From contig CAZEJK010000148.1 of assembly GCA_964512045.1 (NCBI GenBank), positions 1-12,428 on the forward strand: 12,428 nucleotides of DNA. The letters run 5' to 3'. The position numbers and the translations under genes are program-made. This DNA is from CAZEJK01 sp964512045. Its GTDB lineage: Bacteria > Acidobacteriota > Thermoanaerobaculia > Thermoanaerobaculales > Sulfomarinibacteraceae. A model generated the notes under the pieces. That model saw only the letters and a program-made list of their open reading frames with translations. It was not told the origin of the DNA and did not search any database. Of this stretch, positions 1 through 7,800 are shown piece by piece; position 1 is the stretch's first letter, and each line of letters starts with the position of its first letter.

Positions 1-255
1 GACCCGTTGGCTTCGCTGTCGCTGCGTGTCCATCATCCGGGGCCGGTACCGGGAAGCCACGGGTGCTCCCACGGGATCTCTCCACTCGCCACGTGCTGCG
101 CTGACTCCAGAAGCCCCGGCTGCCCATGGCCTGCCGAGCGCCCATGGAAGCTCGGTCGAGATGACGCGGGGGGCGATGTAAGGGATGTCTCCGGTGGCTT
201 CACGAGGCCTCCCGGCCTTGCTTCCTCCAGCCGCCCGACACGGCCCGCGGCCACG
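1..255. other. Non-coding stretch downstream of the C1A peptidase gene
   Basis: I see no convincing gene here. The possible reading frames on both strands are short, low in recognisable motifs, and lack a Shine-Dalgarno sequence. The region lies just after the TAG stop of the minus-strand peptidase gene. A 5-bp hairpin (AGGCC, loop TCCC, GGCCT) at 205-218 sits about 40 nt past that stop, but no T-run follows it on the minus strand, so it is not a convincing intrinsic terminator. A CCACGGG heptamer occurs twice around 56-85. Confidence 0.6.
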
Positions 256-1614
256 CTAGTGGATCAGATCGAGGATGCAGGTCAGGTCGTCGACGAGAGC
301 GTGCCCATCACGGGTGCAGTCCGGGTCTCCGATGGGCGTGTAGGTGGGGTCCTTGAGCTCACAGATCAGGTCGGACAGATCCGCCGCATCGAACGCCCCG
401 TCGGCGTTGACGTCACCGGGGGTGGCGACGCCGTACGCGTCGAACACGTACTCCTCGATGGCACATTCACCGTAGCCGACGTTGTAGTAGCCGTCGCCGT
501 CCCAGCCTGAGCCCCAGCTGTTGCGCACGATCCAGTAGGCGCCCGTGTCGTTGTAGCCGACGATGACGACGCCGTGATTGATGGCGTCGTCGTTGGAGCA
601 GCGGTATACGCCGTTGTCCCAGGAGCCGCCGACGCCGCTGCCGATTCCGAGCGCCACGGCCAGGGGACCGTGCTCGACGAGCGCTTGCTTGATCACCGTA
701 GGATCGGAGCCCACCCAACTGGTGTGCAGGAACGACCGCAGGCGGCTGGTCCAGTCCGCGCACCGGTCGGAGCAGGTGTGGTCGCTGCACTGGCCGTCGG
801 TCCTGTAGGCGCAGTTCGAGTCGCAGGTGTTGCCGCCGCAGCTGCACGAGGTGCCGTACGAGAGGCACGCTTCGTCGGGGATCCCTGACGTTCGGATGAA
901 GCTCAGTGCACCGTAGCTGAAGCCGTGGAAACCACCACAGCAGTCGCCGCCGGAGAAGCAGTCGGAGACGAGGTACTCCTCGGACAGGTCCAGGTCGAGA
1001 TCCGGGTCGCCCGCGGCGATGTTGTGTGCGGCCTCGGCGACCCCGACCGAGCAGAACGCCCAGCAGCTGCCGCAGCCGCCCTGGTTCTTGACCGGGCTCA
1101 ACCAGTCGCCGCCGTCGTGGTTGCGCCAGTCGAAGGCGCCGGGGAGCGTGCGCTGACCCGAGAGGCGAGTCGGCTCCCCGCGAGCTTCCGCGGGCGGCGG
1201 CGTCCACTGCTCGCATCCGAACGAGCGGCTGTCCAGGTCGGTCAGTACCGACACTTTCTCGGCGCCGCGGCCGTGTGCGTCGACGCAGATGGCGTACTGC
1301 CTCGAGAGAGGGTCGGCACCGTCGGATCTGGTCTCCAAGCCGTACCCCGACCGCGCACAGTACGAGAACTCGGCGCCGCACTGCCCGGCGAGGAACTCCC
1401 AGTCATCGCAGAGCGTCCCGTCCGGCATCTGACAGGTTCCTCGCTGCCCGGCACCTGTCTCGAGTACGGCGTACTCGTACCCGAGCACCTCCGAGCAGTA
1501 GACCGCCGCCGGGTTGCGAAAACCGGTTGCCGTGACATCGTCGTTGGCATCGAGAACGCCGGGAGCCGCAGAACCTGTCGCCACCAGTACAGCCGCGCAC
1601 CAGACCAACCGCAT
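256..1614 (-). CDS. Secreted C1A (papain-family) cysteine peptidase with DUF333-like N-terminus and dockerin-like C-terminus
   Basis: The product is a 452-residue exported cysteine endopeptidase that would act outside the cytoplasm. Residues 1 to about 18 form a signal peptide (MRLVWCAAVLVATGSA). Residues ~34-80 resemble DUF333, with NPAAVYC, a spaced Cys pattern and a WEFLAGQC ending. The papain fold starts near residue 162. It carries the oxyanion Gln178 (KNQ), nucleophile Cys184 (GGCGSCWAF), His347 (INHGVVIVGY) and Asn365 (VRNSWGSGWDGDGY), so the catalytic set is complete. A Cys-rich insert (~218-285) suggests several disulfides. Residues ~400-452 hold two dockerin-like EF-hand loops (DVNADGAFDAAD and DCTRDGHALVDD). 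No I29 inhibitor propeptide is visible; residues 81-155 are unassigned. I chose the ATG at 1614 because AGGAGG (1621-1626) lies 6 nt upstream and the signal peptide begins there; the frame is open further upstream to 1698. The family call is firm. The substrate is unknown. Confidence 0.93.
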   Translation of the reverse strand: MRLVWCAAVLVATGSAAPGVLDANDDVTATGFRNPAAVYCSEVLGYEYAVLETGAGQRGTCQMPDGTLCDDWEFLAGQCGAEFSYCARSGYGLETRSDGADPLSRQYAICVDAHGRGAEKVSVLTDLDSRSFGCEQWTPPPAEARGEPTRLSGQRTLPGAFDWRNHDGGDWLSPVKNQGGCGSCWAFCSVGVAEAAHNIAAGDPDLDLDLSEEYLVSDCFSGGDCCGGFHGFSYGALSFIRTSGIPDEACLSYGTSCSCGGNTCDSNCAYRTDGQCSDHTCSDRCADWTSRLRSFLHTSWVGSDPTVIKQALVEHGPLAVALGIGSGVGGSWDNGVYRCSNDDAINHGVVIVGYNDTGAYWIVRNSWGSGWDGDGYYNVGYGECAIEEYVFDAYGVATPGDVNADGAFDAADLSDLICELKDPTYTPIGDPDCTRDGHALVDDLTCILDLIH

Positions 1615-1620
1615 GGACAA

Positions 1621-1626
1621 CCTCCT
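1621..1626 (-). promoter_or_regulatory. Ribosome binding site of the C1A peptidase gene
   Basis: AGGAGG on the minus strand, separated by 6 nt from the ATG at 1614. It fixes the start at the signal-peptide methionine and argues against a longer frame beginning at 1698. Confidence 0.75.
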
Positions 1627-1669
1627 GACGAGATCGGGGAGGGGAGTGTCCTGACTCCCGGGTCTTCCC

Positions 1670-1698
1670 AAGCTATGGAGGGAGACCTCGGCCGTCAA
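1670..1698 (-). promoter_or_regulatory. Weak candidate sigma70-type promoter for the peptidase gene
   Basis: On the minus strand TTGACG (1693-1698, 5 of 6 to the -35 consensus) is followed after 17 nt by TAGCTT (1670-1675, 3 of 6 to the -10 consensus). This would leave a leader of roughly 50 nt before the ATG at 1614. The -10 match is poor, so the peptidase could instead be read through from the giant gene upstream, whose stop is 245 nt before this start. Confidence 0.25.
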
Positions 1699-1844
1699 TC
1701 AGGATCGGGTTGCTTCAACATTTCTTTCACACAGCAGTTCGTACGGCGAGGCGGGCTGCACGTCGTGAGCATGGAACTCTACCTACACCTGTGTCGTGCG
1801 CCGCGATGTCCCAACCACGTGCCAACGGCCACAAGCTACGGTAG

Positions 1845-1856
1845 GCACCGCGGTGC
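1845..1856. repeat. 12-bp perfect palindrome just after the giant gene's stop
   Basis: GCACCGCGGTGC is its own reverse complement and lies 4 nt past the TAA stop (1860-1862) of the minus-strand giant gene. It has no loop and no following T-run, so it is not a standard terminator. It could be a protein-binding site or chance in GC-rich DNA. The rest of 1627-1859 shows no gene. Confidence 0.35.
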
Positions 1857-1859
1857 GGC

Positions 1860-4800
1860 TTACTGCCCTGGGATGTACACGGGATCCCCGGAGCGGTTGT
1901 CGACCACGGAGGCGTAGCCCAGGTAGCGCGCATCGTCGGAGTCGGCACGGAGCACCGCGTAGCCCTGAGGGACGTCCCCGGAGGTGACAGCGCCGAACAC
2001 ATCCGTGAGCTGGCGATGCTCGCCGATGCGCAGGAAGACGCTGGTTTCACCCAGATGCGTGCCATCGCCACGGTACAGCTCGATCACCACCGTAATGGCG
2101 CTGTCGCCGAGATTCACGAACCCGATGTTGGTGCGGAAGCCCACTGATCGATCAGCGCTTCTCGAGAGCTGGACCAGACGAGCAGGTTGCGTTCCTTCGA
2201 TAGCACGCGAGGTTGGCACGGCCGGAATGAACTGCCCGAAGCTCCCGGTGGCCGCGGTGTTGTAGGTTCGACTGGAGGCCGCCAGCTCGCCGCTGGTCGG
2301 TGTCAGGCGTAGAGCCGCAGCACCACTGTGCTCGAACAGCTGCTCCAGTGGGTTGGCCACCCGCAGGCTCTGACCGGCTGGCAGCGAGAGAGTGACTGCA
2401 TCGGGGTCGGAGTTGGCATGGTCGCGTCTGAGCAGCTCCAGCTGTACAGACGTCTTCTTCGCCGATGGGTTGTGCAGCTGGAGGTCCGTGGTCCAGTGCG
2501 TCTGGTTGAGCCCTGGAGCGTTCGCCGTGGTTGCGACGACCAGCGAGTCCGCCTGACATACGGTTTCCAGTACAGTGCCGTAGACGCCGCCGACGACATG
2601 CCGATCGCCTGTCCAGATAATGGCCAGCAGCTTCCCCTGCGCATCGGTTGCCCACCGGGTCCAGCTGTCCAGGTCCGGGCTTGTCAGCACCGCCCTCAGC
2701 CCTGTCACAGCGTAGGTCTCTCCGTTGAAGATCGCGCTTCCGAGATCTTCGTAGGTGTCAGCGTGGTGTGCCGTCCAGCTCAGACCGTCGGGGCTGCTCG
2801 CCAGATATCCGCCGAACCCCGTGGTCACGAACCGACCGTTGAGCCACTCCACACGGTACGGCCATCCGGGCATCTCGGGGAGCGTTCCCAGGTTCCACTG
2901 AACGCCGTCAGTGCTGGTGATGACGGATCCGGCCTCGAGCCAGCTGGGCATCGTGCCGACGGCGACCCAACGACCCCCGTGCCAGGTCACGCCCCACAGC
3001 TCTTCGTCGTCGTCCAGAGGAGAGCTTCTGGAGGTCCAGCTCATGCCGTCCGGCGAGGTGAGTATGGTGTCGTTGTCGCCTACGGCCACGAACAGTCCGC
3101 CACCCCATGCGACGTCTCGTAGCCAGCCTCCGGTGCCGGCGGTGCGTGAGGTCCAGCTGGCACCATCGCGGGAGGTCAGCACTGTCCCGTCCTTGCCGAC
3201 GATGACGAACAGCTCTCCGTTCCAGGCTCCTCCCTCCAGGTGGTTTTCCGTTCCGTTGTCAACCACGGACCAGCTCATGGCATCTGTGCTCGAGATCATC
3301 GTTCCGTAGTAACCGAACATCAGATAGAGATCATCAGTGACGATCGAGTCCAAGAAGGGCGCGTCGCCGAGGGCGCCGTCCGAGTTGAGGTCGTGCCAGT
3401 TGTCGAGCCCGCACAGCGCTCCGGATCCGCCTCCTGCCTCGGTCACTGGGTAGATGTACACCGGGTCGCCGGATCGGTTGTCGACCACCGATGCGTACGT
3501 CAGATAGGCCGCGTCAGCGGTGTCGGACCGGATGATGGCGAAGCCATCGTCGACATCGCCCATCCCGCCGAAGACGTTGTTGAGCTGCAGGTAGCTGCGC
3601 GGCTTGAGGTCCACCGGCCGTTGTGCGAGTGGCGTGCCGTCGGCCGCGTAGAGGGCGACCTGAACAGTCGCCGTGGTGTCGGTGGCACTGGCCAATCCGA
3701 TGTTCGTCCGGAAGCTCACATTCGAGCTCAACTGGATCAATCGTGCCTCGTCGCCAGGACCAAGGGCTTCACCCTCCGAGAAGCCGGGGATGTACTGGCC
3801 GTAGGTGCCCTCTGCAGCATCGTTGTACGTGCGCGACGACACCTCGAGCGGCCCGGTGGCTCCCACTCGCAGCGCCGCCGCGGCGTTGGCTTCGCCGAAC
3901 TGTGTCAGCACAATGTCATCGAGGTTCACCGAGACACCCGGTGGCACAGAGAACACCCGCCATCTCGCCGCGGTGTTGCTCTCATCACGGGCATGGAAGT
4001 ACAGCGTTGCCCAGACGGTATTTGCGCCCGGGTTATGGAGCACTGCGTCCGTGACCCAGTTGGTGCCGAGGGCTCCGGGAGCATGCGCCGATGCCGGGAT
4101 CAGATAGTGGTGGGTCTCGACACCGATGGCGATCGGGATGCTGCCGGAGAGCTCGCAGCTGGTTGCGCCGCTCCACGCCGACAGCTGCCATCGGTAGCTG
4201 CCGGGTCTGGTGTAGGTGTGCTGGCTGGTGGCGTGTGATGACACGGCGCCGTCGCCGAATGCCCACTCGATCACGACGGGATCCGTGCAGTTGCTCGAGC
4301 CGACTGCCGCTGTGAACTCGAGCTCGCTGCCGACGACACCACTTTCGGGTACGGATGCATCACACTCGAGGGTGCACATCGGGCCAGAGGTTACTGTGAT
4401 CGTGACGGAGTCGCTGCCGGTGTTGCCGGCGGAGTCGGAGGCTTCCGCGGTGATGACATGGACACCCTCAGAAAGCGTTGTCACCGAGAGGATCGATCCT
4501 TGCCCGAGGTCGCCGTCGCGATCGGAGGACCAGGTGAGCTCACTGGTTCCGACGAGGCCATCCTCGGGGTCGATCACGCTGCCGCGAAGCGGCACGGGGA
4601 AGCCGACGGCATAGACATCGCCGTCAACCGGCAGGTTGATGGAGACGTTGGGTGGCTGGTCGGCAACGGTGAACGTCGCCGAGTCGACCACCGTGGCACG
4701 GACGCCGTCGCTGGCGACCAGGGTCAGTCGCGGAGCGTTGCCGGACGGGACCCAGGTCGAGTCCCACGCGAAGCTGTTCGTGCTCGTCTCCTCGACGAGT

Positions 4801-7800
4801 GGAATCCGCAGCTCGCCGTCGGGCGAGTAGAAGAGCGAGTACACCAGCGGATCACCGTCAGGGTCAGAGCCCTGCCATGAGACCGTGACCGTGCCGTCCA
4901 CCGTGCCGGTCGGAGCTGCCACGAACTCTGCCTGGGGATCGTGGGCTGAGACAGCAATCGTGGCAAGCGTGGTGCCTCCGGTGCGGAAGCGAATCGTCCT
5001 CACCGCTTCCGAGAACGGCAGCACGTAGCCAAAGTCCACCCGGGCCGCGTCCTCCTCCACGTGGGGTACCCGGTGATCGGGGGTGAATGCCACCGAGGCC
5101 AGCTGCCCACCGGCGCTGTCCNNNNNNNNNNGTGTGGCTGCCTCCGGAATCGGTGTCGACCGCCCTGTCGGTCAGCGTGTAGCAGGTGTCCAGCAAACCA
5201 GAACCGTCGATCTGCGCGCTGCCGCGCACGAGCACGACTGAGTCCGCTGTGGCTGCCGTCCTCGCGGTGACCGCGCGCATGCGGGTCTTCATATGCCCCC
5301 AGCTGGTCGGGTCGGTCCAACGTTCCGTGTTTGCATTTCCCATAAAGTCGAACATCGGCCACACTTCCGGGTCGATGGCGTACTTGCCCCAGAAGAGATT
5401 GGCCGTGGGCGGGAGTAAGTAGTTGCCATACGTCGAGCTGAAGTATGGGTCCCGAGGGTTGATCTCGGGGTTTTGGATCGCCAACTCGTGGTCATAGGTG
5501 TCGCCGAGTGAGTACATGTGCCCCATCTCGTGGGAGAATGTCTCGCATGTCCACTGTGGACGGACGCACAGCGACGTGTTGACTATCGCCACCGTGCCAC
5601 CAATTCGGTTTGTAACCCCACGAATTCCTGACTGCCAGACCTTCTCGAGGTAACCGTTGTCGACCATGTAGACGAGTCCGACGACATTGCCCGCGTCGGG
5701 CTTGTTGAGCCAGAAGACGAGGGGGTTGGTGTTGACGTGGCGCAGCGGGTTCTCTGCATGGGTTTCAGCTGGGAGCTCGACGAACCGCAGCTGGCTACTC
5801 GAGACCGGCATCACCAGCTCGAAGTGTCGGAAAATCCGAGCGAACGACTGGTCATCCGGCAGCTCGGTGGAGTCGGTTCCATCGTCGAAGCGCGCCTTGG
5901 CGTACAGGATTGTCACCGGGCGCGACCGCCTGAAGGTGAATGGTCCCTCAGTCAGCGTGTCGTTGGACCGGTCGCGGTCGGGGTACACAGGATCCAGCTC
6001 GGCGGTGAGGGTGAGTTGACCCGTCTTGACTTGGCTCCAGACGTTGATGGCTTCAGCGCCCCACATCCGCTCGTTGTCCTCATAGCTCCGTTTGAGCACG
6101 AATCGTTCATCCGGGCGGTTGCTGCCGACACCTATGCCCCACTTCGGGTGCCACGGTGATTCCTCGGCCGGCTGTCCATCTCTGTCGACCACGTCGACCG
6201 TCAGGGCGAGCCCCTCGATCTGTTTGTACGGCGCCGTCCCGAGGTCGTCGACCATGAAGCGAAACAGCGTCCGGTGATCCCAAATCATGTCGTCCGAGCG
6301 ATCGAAGGGAGTCCCTTGATTCACCGTGATGTACTTGACCCGGAGATCGAGCGGCGACGTGACCTCGACGCTGACCGTCGAGGAGGTATCCTGGTCGAGC
6401 TCGGCGGTGATCACGGCCGTGCCAGCAAGGGTCGTCGCGGGAGTGATGATGGTGTCGTTGGTCAGCTCTTCCTGGGGCGTCACCAGCTTCAGGGTGCCCG
6501 TGCCCTGGCTCACCGGAACAGTGACCTGCTGGTGCCGTAGCCCGTCGTTGGCGACGAGCGCGCCGATCCCGGTCGTCGAGCCGGTAGCGATCCACACGTC
6601 CACCGACCCGGCGAACGCGGTGTCCAACGCGCCGTCCTCCTTGAGGACCTCGACCTTGAGGGGGAGGTCGACGGTGGCCTCGACCTGCGGTTGTGCAGCC
6701 GTGATCCGGACCGTTCGGTCCGTGGTGTCGGGGGCGATCTCGAGGCACTCCGACAGCTCGGAGGTGTTTCCGTCCGGGTCGGTGGCGGTGGCGGCGAGGA
6801 AGCCGCTCGCCGAGCTGTAGGTGATTGAGAACGCCCCATGCCCGGCCGCGTCGGTGGTCACCGTGGTCTGGCCGAGCCACGTCTCGGCCTCGCCGTAGCC
6901 TGATGGGTCGCACTCGGTGTTGGTGTAGAGGTCGACGGTGAAGGTGGTGCTGGCGGTCGAGTCCAGGGTGCCGGTAGCTGCAGTGCCCGTGGCTGACACA
7001 AGAACCGGGAAGTTCTGAAGGTGATTGCCGCCCTCGTCGGTGTCACCTGGATCGTTGAGGTCGACACCACTACTGCTGAGAGTGATCCCGAGGCCTCCGT
7101 TGCTGAAGATCGAGTTCTCGCGGATCTCGACCTGGGTCGTGGAGGAGTAGACGTGCACACCAGCGCGTTGGTTGTGGGCGATGATGTTCGCTGCATCGAT
7201 CCCAATGCTGGTGTCTGATCCACTGTGGCGGCAGTAGATGCCATTTCTGCCGTTGCCGAGTGGCGAGATCCCGTCGTTCGCGGTGCCGATCCGATTGCCG
7301 TGGATGGAGGTTTGGCTTGCACTGAAGGTCAGGCTGATGCCTTCCGACCGGTTCCCGGAGATGAGGTTCCCGGCTCCCGGTTCTGAGCCGCCGATGAGCG
7401 CGTGCTCGCTGGTTCCAACGTCGATGCCGTCGCCAGAGCTCCCGAGCTGGTCAGACCCGTTCGGGACCGCAGACTCTCCGGAAGCATCGGTGCCCACGAA
7501 GTTGCCCTGAACAGTGACATCCTCCCCACCGACCCAGATGCCGTCATAGTCGTTGCCCGAGATCACATTGCCGGCGCCCGCAACGACACCTCCGACCTGG
7601 ACTCGAGGCCCGGTTGCGTCGATGCCGCGCTGACCGTTGCCCAGATCGTTCGTGCCGGCCTCGTCCACACCGATCCAGTTCCCCTGGATGACTCCATCGG
7701 CTCCGTCCGCGACGATGCCCGTAGAGGAGTTGCCGGATACGATATTCCGTGCAGCCGGTGTTGTACCTCCGATGATGACCTGCTCTGCATCGTCCCAGAC

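Noticed and set aside
205..218. Hairpin AGGCC-TCCC-GGCCT as terminator of the peptidase gene
   Set aside because: The stem has only 5 bp and no T-run follows on the minus strand.
7..510. 167-residue plus-strand frame at the left edge
   Set aside because: Half of it is antisense to the peptidase and dockerin-like tail; the rest has no motif or ribosome binding site.
467..1381. 304-residue minus-strand frame overlapping the peptidase
   Set aside because: Extreme Arg-rich composition marks it as an out-of-frame reading of the peptidase gene.
925..1917. 330-residue plus-strand frame antisense to the peptidase
   Set aside because: It opposes a gene with a complete papain catalytic set, has no recognisable motif and no ribosome binding site; it is a GC-bias shadow.
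3240..4238. 332-residue plus-strand frame antisense to the giant gene
   Set aside because: It overlaps module A and the propeller, whose repeats are clear on the minus strand, and shows no domain of its own.
6107..6913. 268-residue minus-strand frame inside the giant gene
   Set aside because: It is an Arg/His/Gly-rich shifted reading of the Ig-like region.
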